DNA from: DATAAP01 sp041690495
Lineage (GTDB): Bacteria; Pseudomonadota; Alphaproteobacteria; CACIAM-22H2
DNA length: 64,000 nt
NCBI GenBank assembly: GCA_041690495.1
Contig: JAWLHE010000006.1
Coordinates: forward strand, 248,001 to 312,000
Direction: 5' to 3'
A program made the translations under genes and the position numbers. Each line of letters opens with the position of its first letter. Position 1 is the stretch's first letter. This document shows positions 53,939 through 61,947 of the stretch, piece after piece. The notes beneath the pieces were generated by a model. The model saw nothing but the letters and a program-made list of their open reading frames with translations. It had not been told where the DNA came from and did no database searches.

Positions 53939-53967
53939 AGAATGTTCATGTTTTGTTCTCTTGTCAA
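53939..53967 (-). promoter_or_regulatory. LexA-controlled promoter (SOS box GTTC-N7-GTTC)
   Basis: On the minus strand: -35 TTGACA (53967-53962), 17-base spacer, -10 CATTCT (53944-53939). The plus-strand sequence GTTCATGTTTTGTTC at 53944-53958 is an exact match to the alphaproteobacterial SOS box GTTC-N7-GTTC and covers the spacer and one base of the -10, so bound LexA would block RNA polymerase. The transcription start would be near 53932, leaving a leader of about 20 bases. Confidence 0.8.
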
Positions 53968-53971
53968 GCCG

Positions 53972-53989
53972 GGGGCATTATATACTTGA
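53972..53989 (+). repeat. Left terminal inverted repeat of the IS1595-family element
   Basis: GGGGCATTATATACTTGA, 18 bases, identical to the inverted right end. It is distinctly AT-rich against the GC-rich flanks. Confidence 0.9.
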
Positions 53990-54105
53990 GAAAACATGAT
54001 GGCCGAGCTAGATAGGCTGGGACAGGCCGGCGATTCCTTTAGCCCCACGCCCGAGATGATGGCCGCTGCGCGCGCCGCTTTTCGGGCGTGGATGCTTGAA
54101 TGGAA

Positions 54106-54666
54106 CTACTTGGAGGACGGCTTGCCGGGCCGCTCGGACGTGGACGATTTGCTCTTGTCGATCATGGCTTGCACCCGCGCCTCAAGGCCGGTTGAGCGCA
54201 ATACGTCTGTGATGTCGTTGGCGAGCTTTTCAAGCTTTATGGCCTCTGCCTTAAGGTCGGCTGGGGTCCAGTCTCGTTCGTTGTGATAGTGGCCGAGCAG
54301 ACCCGGCTCGTCGTCATCGGAAAGGGTCATTACCATCGGCTTCGCCGATCCTGGTCGCCGCCCCTCTGTCCAAGTGGAGTGGGCGATGCGATTCCGGAGT
54401 TGCGAGAACTTATGGACCTGATCCAGCAGGGCCTCCAGTTCGGGAATGCGCTTGCCGTTGATGCCAAGGGTTCTGCTGAGGTTCTTTACGGCGAGGCGCT
54501 TTTGCCTGTATTGCGAGCCGTGCATCGCTATGATGGCCGTTCCAAGATCAGTGCCCATCATGCCCGCTGCGGCGATCTGCATTTGCAGTTCAATACGCGC
54601 GAAGGTGTTGATGAAAAAGCCGAACCACTTGAGGTGATCGGCGGAGAGTGCGGCGGCTTTTGTCAT
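54106..54666 (-). CDS. IS accessory protein with HEPN-like motif
   Basis: 186 residues from ATG 54666. All-helical; the segment QLRNRIAHSTW carries R91-N-R-I-A-H96, the R-x4-H pattern of HEPN-superfamily RNases and their relatives, preceded by two long helices as expected. The tail is Ser/Lys-rich. It is cargo of the IS, transcribed in the same direction as the transposase but downstream of it. It could be a toxin-like or regulatory protein; the motif alone does not prove nuclease activity. Its ATG overlaps the ATG of the opposite-strand gene at 54665 in a CATG. Confidence 0.65.
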   Translation of the reverse strand: MTKAAALSADHLKWFGFFINTFARIELQMQIAAAGMMGTDLGTAIIAMHGSQYRQKRLAVKNLSRTLGINGKRIPELEALLDQVHKFSQLRNRIAHSTWTEGRRPGSAKPMVMTLSDDDEPGLLGHYHNERDWTPADLKAEAIKLEKLANDITDVLRSTGLEARVQAMIDKSKSSTSERPGKPSSK

Positions 54667-54829
54667 GGCTAAAGAACCCCCCAAAATGGATCTGGACTGC
54701 GGCGACGACACCAAGCGCGATCAGGTGTTGAAGAAGCTACTCGGCACGCCGCACAAGCCGCATTCGAAGCCGAAGAAATCAAACCGCATGCGCGGGAAGA
54801 AGCAAGGCAATGTCAAAGAGGGTTTATAG
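54665..54829 (+). CDS. Small basic protein carried by the IS
   Basis: 54 residues: MAKEPPKMDLDCGDDTKRDQ, then KKLLGTPHKPHSKPKKSNR and a lysine-rich end. I recall very similar short proteins beside IS1595-family transposases in other genomes, which supports reality. The strong positive charge suggests nucleic-acid binding. The start overlaps the divergent start at 54666 by two bases, so the two mRNAs must overlap at their 5' ends or one start is wrong. Confidence 0.6.
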   Translation: MAKEPPKMDLDCGDDTKRDQVLKKLLGTPHKPHSKPKKSNRMRGKKQGNVKEGL

Positions 54830-54840
54830 GCTGAGGCTCG

Positions 54841-55044
54841 TCAGTGGCCGCCTAGAACGCCCGGAAACCGCTCTTGGATGGCTCGAAAAATCAGCGCGAG
54901 ATCACTTATCGCGCGGCCTTCGAGCGTTAGCCGATGTTGTTGATCGTCCGTGTCGGTCAGCACCAATCTTATACGGTGTGGCTCCTGATCGTGCGCCGGC
55001 TCAAACTCCATCGCTTCCGGGTCTATTGAAACAATCGCAGTCAT
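54841..55044 (-). CDS. Small accessory protein of the IS
   Basis: 67 residues: MTAIVSIDPEAMEFEP, then HRIRLVLTDTDDQQHRLTLEG, a beta hairpin, and a helix ending ERFPGVLGG. Lies 57 bases downstream of the transposase on the same strand. Function unknown; composition and conservation of position within such elements (from memory) suggest a real gene. Confidence 0.6.
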   Translation of the reverse strand: MTAIVSIDPEAMEFEPAHDQEPHRIRLVLTDTDDQQHRLTLEGRAISDLALIFRAIQERFPGVLGGH

Positions 55045-55101
55045 GAGCCCTCCAAAAGCCTGCGCAAATAGGCGCGGAACTGTTTACGCGTCAGCTTGGG
55101 C

Positions 55102-56043
55102 TTAGAAGTCCGACCCGAAACGAGTCCGCCGATACGTGAGGCGCTTTCCTTCGATGCCCTTGAGGGCAGCATCGGCGCGGGCGGCATCGTTCACGCCGAG
55201 CGCGATACGATGGTTGTAGCGGAAATCAAACTCGGTCAGGTAACGCTGCAGGTGCTGTTCGCCGCAATGCTGATAGATGCCGCGCATGCCGCGCTTGAAG
55301 ATCGAGAAGTAGCCTTCGATGGTGTTGGTGGACACGGGGCCGCGCGCGTATTCGCGCTTGGTGTGATTGACGATCTGGTGGCGGGCGAAGCTGTCGCCGA
55401 CGTTCTTGTACCAAGAGGCATCGTCGCTCATGAGCGTGCTCTTGCGGTCGGCGGTGCGGGCAACGATCTCCCAGATCGTGCGCGTGTTGAGCTTGTCGAG
55501 CTTCACGGAGCGGGCCTTGCCGCCGCGTTCCACCAGCGTCAGCACCTTGCGCTTGCCTGAGTGACCTTTGACCAGCTCCCATCCCTTGCCGCCGCGCAGG
55601 CGGTAGGTTTTGGGGCCGATGTAGGTTTCGTCAATCTCGATCACCTTGCCCTCGCCACCGAGGGGGCCGGGCGTCTCGTCTTTCATGGCTTCGCGGATGC
55701 GGTGCGCCATGAACCACGCGGTCTTGTAGGTCACGCCGAGCATGCGGTGGAGCTGGTGGGCGGAAACGCCCTTCTTGGAAGCGGATAGCAAATGCGTCGC
55801 CAGCACCCACTTGTGCAGCGCAACATGCGAACGCTCGAACACGGTCCCGACCGTGACGGAGAACTGCTTGCGGCAGGAGCGGCAGTACCACAGGCCGGGG
55901 CGGTGCGATTTGCCTTCGAGCTTGTGGACGCCTTCGTAGTCGCCGCAATGGACGCAGGAGACGCCGTTGGGCCAGCGAATCGCCTCCAGATGGGCGCGGG
56001 CTGCGTCGGGATCGTTGTAGATGGGATTGGTCAGGTCGGTCAT
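55102..56043 (-). CDS. IS1595-family transposase (ISXO2-like)
   Basis: 313 residues. An N-terminal zinc ribbon (C30, C33, C54, C57) is followed by a short helical domain and a DDE-type catalytic core: D138 in VIEIDETYIG, D207 or D208 in LMSDDASWY, and E243 in NTIEGYFSIFKRG. Full-length without frameshift. It moves the element by cut-and-paste. Confidence 0.95.
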   Translation of the reverse strand: MTDLTNPIYNDPDAARAHLEAIRWPNGVSCVHCGDYEGVHKLEGKSHRPGLWYCRSCRKQFSVTVGTVFERSHVALHKWVLATHLLSASKKGVSAHQLHRMLGVTYKTAWFMAHRIREAMKDETPGPLGGEGKVIEIDETYIGPKTYRLRGGKGWELVKGHSGKRKVLTLVERGGKARSVKLDKLNTRTIWEIVARTADRKSTLMSDDASWYKNVGDSFARHQIVNHTKREYARGPVSTNTIEGYFSIFKRGMRGIYQHCGEQHLQRYLTEFDFRYNHRIALGVNDAARADAALKGIEGKRLTYRRTRFGSDF

Positions 56044-56088
56044 GGGCTTATCTCCTGAGAGACAAGCTAGGCCGCGGGCCGTGTTGTG

Positions 56089-56106
56089 TCAAGTATATAA
56101 TGCCCC
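56089..56106 (-). repeat. Right terminal inverted repeat of the IS1595-family element
   Basis: Inverted copy of the left end, 18 of 18 identical, followed by the AAGCCGGG duplication at 56107-56114. Confidence 0.9.
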
Positions 56107-56178
56107 AAGCCGGGGGCAGCGAAGATCCAGGTCTGCCTGGACGGGTCTCCGACAGCGCCCGACGATCGGGGGCAGCCG

Positions 56179-57240
56179 CTACTTCTTCTTGATCGCGTAG
56201 AAGCGGGCCATGCGCAGGTCGCCGCTGTCGAAGGCGGCGATGCGCCGGCCCCACAGCTCGACCTCGTGCGTCAGACCATTGGCTTCGTCCGGCGCCAGCG
56301 AGTTCGGCTTGAGGCCGCCGGCGAGCCGCGCCCAGCCTTCGAGCACCAGCGAGCGGAACTCGGGCGTCATGTCCTCCGCGACGCGCACGTCCATCTTGAG
56401 GGCCTTAAGCTCGTCGGAATACGCGTCGATCGTGATCGGATGCGGCAGATGATCCTCGCCGCTCTGCCACGCCGACAGCGCCGGCGAGCTCGCATCCGGC
56501 TTGCCCAGCGCGAATTCCAGGAACATCAGCTGTCCGCCGGGCTTGAGCGCCTGCTCCACCTGCGCCAGCAGCCGCTTCTTGTGTTCGAGCGGCAGGAAGA
56601 CGAGACGCGCGAAGATCGCATCGAACTTGCGCGCCGGGAGAATCACCGTCAGCGGATCGAACCACTCGATCGTCGCCTTCTTGGCGAGGCCCGCCCTCTC
56701 GGACGCCGCCATGCCGGCCTTGGCCAGCGTCTCGGAGGCGTCCATGCCGGTGACATAAGTGCCGAAGGCCTTGGCAATGACGCGCGCGGCACCGCCGAGC
56801 CCGCTGCCGAGATCGAGCATCGTCTTTTCCTTGGTCAGTCCCATCGGCTTGACCAGCTTCAGGACATGCTCGGAGCCGCCGGGAAACGAGAAGCCGTCGC
56901 TCCAGATCAGCTCCGACACCTTGACGCGCGCAACCGACCATTTGTCGGGCAGGCCGCCTGCCGCAACCGACTTGGCATCGGCGTCAAGCTGCGCATCCGC
57001 CCCGCCACGTTCCGGCTCTCCGGACTCCTTGGTCGTGGCTTCTTCAGGCAGGTAGTAGCCGTCCCACCAGGCCATGAAGCGCTGGCGCAGCCGCGAGTCC
57101 GGTCCCACCAGGTCGTGGATCCGTGCGCGTATTCCGCTGCCCGCCCCGGCGGCCGCGGCCTTGTCGGCCCCTGATTCCCCCGCCGGCGGCGCGGCTTTGG
57201 CTGGAGCTCTTCCAGCCGATTCAGCCTGCATCGCGTCCAC
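56179..57240 (-). CDS. SAM-dependent methyltransferase
   Basis: 353 residues. An Ala/Pro-rich N-terminal tail precedes a helical segment (RQRFMAWWDGYYLPEE) and a class I methyltransferase core: TMLDLGSGLGGAARVIAK, VTGMDASETLAKAG, EWFDPLTVILPARKFDAIFARLVFLPLEHKK and LKPGGQLMFLEFALG. The core resembles UbiE/phosphoethanolamine methyltransferases, but the acceptor is not evident. Before the IS inserted, it lay about 260 bases upstream of the LexA-controlled micropeptide on the same strand. Confidence 0.87.
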   Translation of the reverse strand: MDAMQAESAGRAPAKAAPPAGESGADKAAAAGAGSGIRARIHDLVGPDSRLRQRFMAWWDGYYLPEEATTKESGEPERGGADAQLDADAKSVAAGGLPDKWSVARVKVSELIWSDGFSFPGGSEHVLKLVKPMGLTKEKTMLDLGSGLGGAARVIAKAFGTYVTGMDASETLAKAGMAASERAGLAKKATIEWFDPLTVILPARKFDAIFARLVFLPLEHKKRLLAQVEQALKPGGQLMFLEFALGKPDASSPALSAWQSGEDHLPHPITIDAYSDELKALKMDVRVAEDMTPEFRSLVLEGWARLAGGLKPNSLAPDEANGLTHEVELWGRRIAAFDSGDLRMARFYAIKKK

Positions 57241-57337
57241 CGCCTCAAAGACGCGGGCCCATCGAAAGCTGAACCCGTTCCTTAATCTCGCAAATGCATT
57301 TTAAAGAAGCGTAAAGGTCGATCGGAACTGACAGATC

Positions 57338-57670
57338 TCAGCCCGGAGCGAGACCCGCGAACAGCGCCAGGGCGCCGCCGCCCGCCAGGACTCCGGCCAG
57401 GAGATTGCGGCGTAGCGCAAAGAACACGATCGCGGCGACCGCCGTTGCCGCCAGACGGACCCACACCTCGGTCCCCTGCAGCGGGCCGATCGGCAACAGT
57501 ATCATGCGCGTGACCAGGCCCGCGAGGAGCCCGAACGCAGTGTAGCCGACCAGATCAACGACGGGGCTGTTGGCCTTCAGCCGTCCCGACATCGCGACAC
57601 CCAGCGCGCGCCAGAGATAGGTCGCCACTGCGCCGGCGACCACGACGGCGAGCGGCCATGCGTCAGCCAC
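57338..57670 (-). CDS. azlD: AzlD-family branched-chain amino acid exporter subunit
   Basis: 110 residues, four helices: VVAGAVATYLWRALGVAMSGR, VGYTAFGLLAGLVTRMILLPIG and two C-terminal hydrophobic segments. The R..G......R pattern and size fit AzlD. It overlaps azlC by 8 bases. The pair exports branched-chain amino acids or azaleucine. Confidence 0.88.
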   Translation of the reverse strand: MADAWPLAVVVAGAVATYLWRALGVAMSGRLKANSPVVDLVGYTAFGLLAGLVTRMILLPIGPLQGTEVWVRLAATAVAAIVFFALRRNLLAGVLAGGGALALFAGLAPG

Positions 57671-58412
57671 GGCGCCGCCTCATCGCGCGGTCGGCAATGA
57701 AAGCGAGGATCCCGGCGAGAACGCCGGACATGAGCAGGCCCCAGGTCGGAGTCACGAAATGAAAGAGCGGTCCCAGACAACCGCCGAACAGCAATGCCAG
57801 GATTCGGCCGCGATGGCGCAGGTCGATCAGGAAGATCAGCATGAAATAGACCGGATTTACGAAGACCAGGCCAAGCGAAACCGCCGGCGGCACGAGCGTC
57901 GACAGAAAAAATCCGATCGCCGTTCCAAGCATCGACCCGATCAGGAGCGTGCCCGCGAAGCCGATGAAAAACGACATGCGCTGCTCGGGCGGCATGTTGG
58001 GGCAGCGCAGCATCGATACGGCCCATCCGGTGACCGCGACCAGATGCGCCGCCAGGTACAGCTTCCAGCGCGAGTGGCCGGGAAGACGAAGCACCGGCAT
58101 CAAAGTCACGGTCATCGGCAGCATGCGCGCGTTGGTCAGAGCCACGGCGATGAAGATCGGCAGCAGCGCGGCGCCCGCGGCATAGAGCTCGATCGAAGCC
58201 ACCTGCCCGGGCAAAGCCCAGGTCGTCAGGGTCGAGAAGAGGCCGATGCCCAGCCCGAGGCCTGACTCGCGAATCAGCGAACCGAAGCCGATATAGCTCG
58301 CGCCAAGGACGAGTATAGGCGCACCGATCGCCTCGCGAACGCCACCGGCGAGCGCACCACGGGTCGACTTGAAATCTGTCTTGAAATGCGGGGCGATGCC
58401 CTCGTTCGGCAC
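57663..58412 (-). CDS. azlC: AzlC-family branched-chain amino acid exporter subunit
   Basis: 249 residues, about 7-8 membrane segments. GASYIGFGSLIRESGLGLGIG, TTWALPGQVASIEL and TNARMLPMTVTLMPVL are typical AzlC (YgaZ) segments. The start MPNEGIAPHFKTDFKSTRGALAGGV places the first helix correctly. First gene of azlCD. Confidence 0.9.
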   Translation of the reverse strand: MPNEGIAPHFKTDFKSTRGALAGGVREAIGAPILVLGASYIGFGSLIRESGLGLGIGLFSTLTTWALPGQVASIELYAAGAALLPIFIAVALTNARMLPMTVTLMPVLRLPGHSRWKLYLAAHLVAVTGWAVSMLRCPNMPPEQRMSFFIGFAGTLLIGSMLGTAIGFFLSTLVPPAVSLGLVFVNPVYFMLIFLIDLRHRGRILALLFGGCLGPLFHFVTPTWGLLMSGVLAGILAFIADRAMRRRRG

Positions 58413-58556
58413 AGGTACTTCTCGCGGCGGACTCGACGCGCCGCCTCCGTGACGGCACAGCGAAACTTCGCCGCCATGCGCAGGTTGTCAACTGCCGTAC
58501 GGGAATGCGAGCCATGCCTCATCGCCGGCGAAAACGCAGCGACCGCACGGGCGCGA

Positions 58557-58587
58557 AAGGCGCGCCTGCCGAACACGGGCGCGCCTT
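58557..58587 (-). terminator. Hairpin downstream of the DUF2383 gene
   Basis: AAGGCGCGCC / GGCGCGCCTT, a 10-base perfect stem with an 11-base loop, followed on the minus strand by TTTCG. It starts 15 bases after the DUF2383 stop. Confidence 0.55.
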
Positions 58588-58601
58588 GGGGAACGGTCGT
58601 C

Positions 58602-59276
58602 CTACCAGAACCGCTGCGAGCTGCGGCGGCGGCTGGTGCCCTGGTCCGAACTCATCGACGAAACCGTCACTGCGCCGACGAGAAACCCCAGTGCAAACAT
58701 GACGAAGCTGCTCATGAACGGACGTTCGTGCATGTACTGCGTGACCGTTTCGCCGGTGCCCGAGGTCAGGCGCTGCGCAAGGTCGCCGGTCCGGCGCGAT
58801 GGCCGGCCGGCGCCGGCCATCGCGCGATAGCGGTTGCGCGTCTCGCGCACGCGGCGATGCTGGTCGCGAACGATTTGGCGCACCTCCATCGGCAGGTCCT
58901 GGCGGAGCGCTTCGTCATAGGCCTCCTCGGCGGTGCTCTCGCCGCGCGCCACTTCTTCCAGGACGACCTGGCGCTCGTTCCGCGACAACGCGGTGCGCAG
59001 ATCGACCCACATGCGATGGGCCGTGCCGGCCATGCTGCCGCCGCTCCAGGTCGGCTCACCGCCATGCTCGCGAATCAGACGGTCAAGCTCGGAGGCCATC
59101 GACGCGCGTTCGTTGGCGAGCTGCTCGAATTGCTGCTTGAGATCGCTGTCCGACGCGTCCTGCGCCGAGCGGCGGTAGCCCTGCTCGCTGTCGTGGCACC
59201 GCGCGCTCAGGTCCTGGAGCACTGAAACGAGGCTTTGACCGGCGCTGGTTTCGCTCGTCGTGCCAGTGTTGTTCAT
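58602..59276 (-). CDS. PA2169/DUF2383-family four-helix protein with a C-terminal membrane anchor
   Basis: 224 residues from ATG 59276; the earlier open frame is not coding. A ferritin-like four-helix bundle (LQDLSARCHDSEQGYRRSAQD, then RASMASELDRLI and the pair of helices around NERQVVLEEVARGES) is followed by a linker and one C-terminal helix (SSFVMFALGFLVGAVTV). DUF2383 proteins are general-stress-type proteins of unknown activity. The anchor is an addition to the basic domain. Confidence 0.87.
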   Translation of the reverse strand: MNNTGTTSETSAGQSLVSVLQDLSARCHDSEQGYRRSAQDASDSDLKQQFEQLANERASMASELDRLIREHGGEPTWSGGSMAGTAHRMWVDLRTALSRNERQVVLEEVARGESTAEEAYDEALRQDLPMEVRQIVRDQHRRVRETRNRYRAMAGAGRPSRRTGDLAQRLTSGTGETVTQYMHERPFMSSFVMFALGFLVGAVTVSSMSSDQGTSRRRSSQRFW

Positions 59277-59388
59277 TGGGCGCTCCTTTGCATGGCGGTC
59301 AGTTGAAGGTGCGTATTCAACCGTGAGCGCCGCCGCTTGTTCCGCTGTGCAAGCGGTGCCGGAGTGTGCCGCCGCAACTTGGCTTTTG

Positions 59389-60171
59389 CTATTCGCGATA
59401 CGAAGGGTCGCGCCGATCCAGCATCCGGAGCAGGGCCGGCCATTCGCGCAGAGTCGTCGAGCCGATGCCGGCGGCGCCACCCTCCCATTGGCGGGCGGTG
59501 TGCTCGCGCACGGATTCCGGCGGCAGGTTGATCTCCCGTCCGGTCTTCAGCGCATCGAGGCGGATCTGGCAGGCCTGCTCCAGATAATAGATCAGACGGA
59601 AGGCCTCGGCGACGCTGCGGCCGGCGGTCAGGAGACCATGATTGCGAAGGATCATCGCGCGCCTGTCCCCGAGATCCTCGACCAGCCGACGGCGCTCGGC
59701 CGCATCGAGCGCAAATCCTTCGTAATCGTGATACGCGATGCGATCATGGAACTGGAACCCGCCCTGATTGACCGGAATCAGGCCTTCCTTGAGCGCGGAG
59801 ATCGCGGCGCCGGCGCGGCTGTGGGTGTGGATGACGCAGATGACATCATCGCGCGCGCCGTGAATGGCGCTGTGGATGACGTACCCCGCCGGATTGATCT
59901 CGAACGGCGTCTCTTCGAGAATGTTGCCGTCGAGATCGATCTTGACCAGGTTCGACGCCTTCACCTCGTCATACATCAGCCCATAAGGATTGATCAGATA
60001 TTGATGATGCGCGCCCGGCACCCGGGCCGTGACGTGATTGTAGATGAGGTCGGTCATGCCGAAATGGTCGATCAGCCGGTAGCACGCCGCGAGCTCGACG
60101 CGCATTTCCCATTCCGCGGCGCCGTACCGCTCGCGCCCGATTCGCGCCGGTTTCTCGACAATGGCAGCCAT
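59389..60171 (-). CDS. Class II aldolase/adducin-family protein
   Basis: 260 residues. The metal-binding histidines are in CVIHTHSRAG, with a further one in LRNHGLLTAG; YNHVTARVPG is the family opening. Such proteins cleave phosphorylated sugars, or in this larger subgroup act on other hydroxy compounds. A second, shorter family member is encoded at 60842, on the other side of the folate gene. Confidence 0.9.
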   Translation of the reverse strand: MAAIVEKPARIGRERYGAAEWEMRVELAACYRLIDHFGMTDLIYNHVTARVPGAHHQYLINPYGLMYDEVKASNLVKIDLDGNILEETPFEINPAGYVIHSAIHGARDDVICVIHTHSRAGAAISALKEGLIPVNQGGFQFHDRIAYHDYEGFALDAAERRRLVEDLGDRRAMILRNHGLLTAGRSVAEAFRLIYYLEQACQIRLDALKTGREINLPPESVREHTARQWEGGAAGIGSTTLREWPALLRMLDRRDPSYRE

Positions 60172-60236
60172 GGCCGTTTACCTCCCTCTAGCTTTGCCGA
60201 TATTCTGCGCCCCGGGTTCAGGCGAGATCAAGCGAC

Positions 60237-60833
60237 GTGACGACGAGACCCGAAGGCCCGTTCACCTGGGAGCAGATCAAGCTGTGGCGGCGCGCGCAAC
60301 GCAGCGAGCTGCTCGCGCGCCGCATCGATGCGCCGCGCGAGGCGAAGAAGAAGTGGGCCGCCTCGGTCGACCGCTACGTGCGCGAGATTCTCGGCCGCAT
60401 GTCGCCTCAGGCGCTCGGCTTCTACCTGCCGTTCAAGGCCGAAATTGACGTCCGCCCCCTGGTGCGCGACCTGCTCGAGCAGGGCTGGACCGCCGCCCTG
60501 CCCGCCGTCGTCGACAAGAAGGGCCCGCTCGAGTTTCGCGCCTGGCGGCCAGGCATCGAGATGGCGGCCGGCGTCTACGACATTCCCGTTCCGAAGGAGC
60601 GCAATCTCGTAACGCCGGGCGTGCTGCTCGTGCCGCTCGTCGGCTTCGATGCCGCCAATTACCGGCTCGGTTATGGCGGCGGCTACTATGACCGCACGCT
60701 TGCGGCGCTGGTTCCGCGACCCGCAACGATCGGGATCGGGTTCGAGCTGTCGCGCCTCAAGACGATCCTTCCGCAGAGCCACGACATCCCGCTCGACGTG
60801 GTCGTGACCGAAGCCGGCGTGAAGCGACGCTAG
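60237..60833 (+). CDS. 5-formyltetrahydrofolate cyclo-ligase
   Basis: 198 residues from GTG 60237. ATP-binding and catalytic signatures: VTPGVLLVPLVGFD and YRLGYGGGYYDRTLA, with the N-terminal R..LLARR helix. Converts 5-formyl-THF to 5,10-methenyl-THF using ATP. In gammaproteobacteria the 6S RNA gene lies just before this gene; here only 65 bases separate it from the divergent aldolase, too little for 6S RNA. Confidence 0.93.
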   Translation: MTTRPEGPFTWEQIKLWRRAQRSELLARRIDAPREAKKKWAASVDRYVREILGRMSPQALGFYLPFKAEIDVRPLVRDLLEQGWTAALPAVVDKKGPLEFRAWRPGIEMAAGVYDIPVPKERNLVTPGVLLVPLVGFDAANYRLGYGGGYYDRTLAALVPRPATIGIGFELSRLKTILPQSHDIPLDVVVTEAGVKRR

Positions 60834-60841
60834 GCGGCGGT

Positions 60842-61543
60842 TCAGCGCGCCCGGCCGCCGGCGCGGCGCACGAAATAATTGAAGGCCGCGGTAACCTGAC
60901 TCTCGTGCAGCAGCCGGTCGCGCTTCGTTCGCGCATCGGCGGGCGACGACACGGTGCGCGCGCCGCCACAGGACTCGCACAGGATCTGGGTCTTGCACGC
61001 CTTTTCAAGGAACAGCGCCTTCATCACGGCTTCCTCGATCGTCGCTGCGGCGGTGACGATGCCGTGATTCTGCATCAGCATTCCGCCATGCCGGCCGAGG
61101 GATGTCGCGACTGAGCGTCCGCGGCCCGCATCGGTGATGAGGTCGCTGGTTTCGCTGAATACCGGCAGGCCGTCGCAGAAGACCGCGCCTTCGTGGCCGA
61201 TCGCCTGAAGCGGGCGGCCGAGCGCGCCGAATGCGATCGCGTGCGGCGGATGGGTGTGGACGACCGCCGCCACGTCGGGACGCGCGCGCATGACCTCGGT
61301 ATGGATGAAAACCTCGATGTGACGCGGCATGCGCCCTTCGACCTTGTCGCCGTCGAGGTTTACCGTGATCACGTCGTCGGGGCCGATCTCCTCGAGGCCG
61401 ATGGTTGCCGGCTTCATGAACAGCAGCTCGGGACGCCCCGGCACCCGCGCCGTCACGTGCCCCCAGATGTGATCGCCCTGCCCTTCCAGCGCCAGGATCC
61501 GGCAAGCATGGACCAGCTTCTCGCGGACGGCCACGGCATTCAT
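60842..61543 (-). CDS. Class II aldolase-family protein (fuculose-aldolase-like)
   Basis: 233 residues. Zinc ligands in VVHTHPPHAIAFG and QNHGIVTAA, with E near 75 as the catalytic candidate. GGAGG lies 9 bases before the ATG. It converges with the folate gene, eight bases separating the stops. Substrate unknown; clearly paralogous to 59389 but diverged. Confidence 0.9.
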   Translation of the reverse strand: MNAVAVREKLVHACRILALEGQGDHIWGHVTARVPGRPELLFMKPATIGLEEIGPDDVITVNLDGDKVEGRMPRHIEVFIHTEVMRARPDVAAVVHTHPPHAIAFGALGRPLQAIGHEGAVFCDGLPVFSETSDLITDAGRGRSVATSLGRHGGMLMQNHGIVTAAATIEEAVMKALFLEKACKTQILCESCGGARTVSSPADARTKRDRLLHESQVTAAFNYFVRRAGGRAR

Positions 61544-61683
61544 CGTTAATATCCTCCGGATTTTTCAAGCTTTGCGCCGAGCGAGTATAGGCGGGGATGC
61601 CGGGCTGTGCGATGCTGGCGGGGTCTCATGTCCGGTCGCCATGGCCCCGAGGCATGCGTCTTTCGTCGTGAAGGGAGTCGCTC

Positions 61684-61929
61684 ATGCGGTTCTTTCCACA
61701 TCTCGCCGCCGTCGTGCCGTTTATACTTGCCGGCACGCCGGGGCTGGCCGCGCTGCCGGACCCAGCGGTCGACTGCACGACGTTCACGACCGTTCATTCG
61801 ACCGAGGGACGGACCTGGGAAATCAGAGGGTTCGTGTGCCTGATGCCGGGCCAGCCGCCGAAGGTCGAGGTCACCGGGCGCCGCGAGACCGAGCCGTCGC
61901 GGGCGCTCAAGCAGCGGCTTATCTGGTAG
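61684..61929 (+). CDS. Small exported protein
   Basis: 81 residues with an export signal (HLAAVVPFILAGTPGLAA) and a 55-residue mature part containing two cysteines that could pair (DCTTF and FVCLMPG). GGGAG lies about 9 bases before the ATG. No family recognised. Confidence 0.6.
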   Translation: MRFFPHLAAVVPFILAGTPGLAALPDPAVDCTTFTTVHSTEGRTWEIRGFVCLMPGQPPKVEVTGRRETEPSRALKQRLIW

Positions 61930-61947
61930 GCCGCGTCCGGCGAATCG

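Larger units (their letters stand above)
53974..56106. mobile_element. IS1595-family element with accessory genes
   Basis: About 2.13 kb bounded by inverted repeats GGGGCATTATATACTTGA (53972-53989 and, inverted, 56089-56106). AAGCCGGG occurs at 53966-53973 and again at 56107-56114, matching the 8-base target duplication usual for this family. Because the target itself carries a G-run, the exact left boundary may lie two bases earlier with a 6-base duplication. It encodes a transposase and three accessory proteins. Both ends and the transposase look intact, so insertion appears recent. Confidence 0.92.

Noticed and set aside
53996..54286. 96-codon frame on the plus strand at the left end of the IS
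   Set aside because: The first 37 residues look protein-like, but from 54106 it is antisense to the HEPN-like gene. I could not decide that it is real and left it out.
60172..60236. Possible 6S RNA gene before 5-formyl-THF cyclo-ligase
   Set aside because: The gap is only 65 bases, and no 6S-like hairpin is visible.
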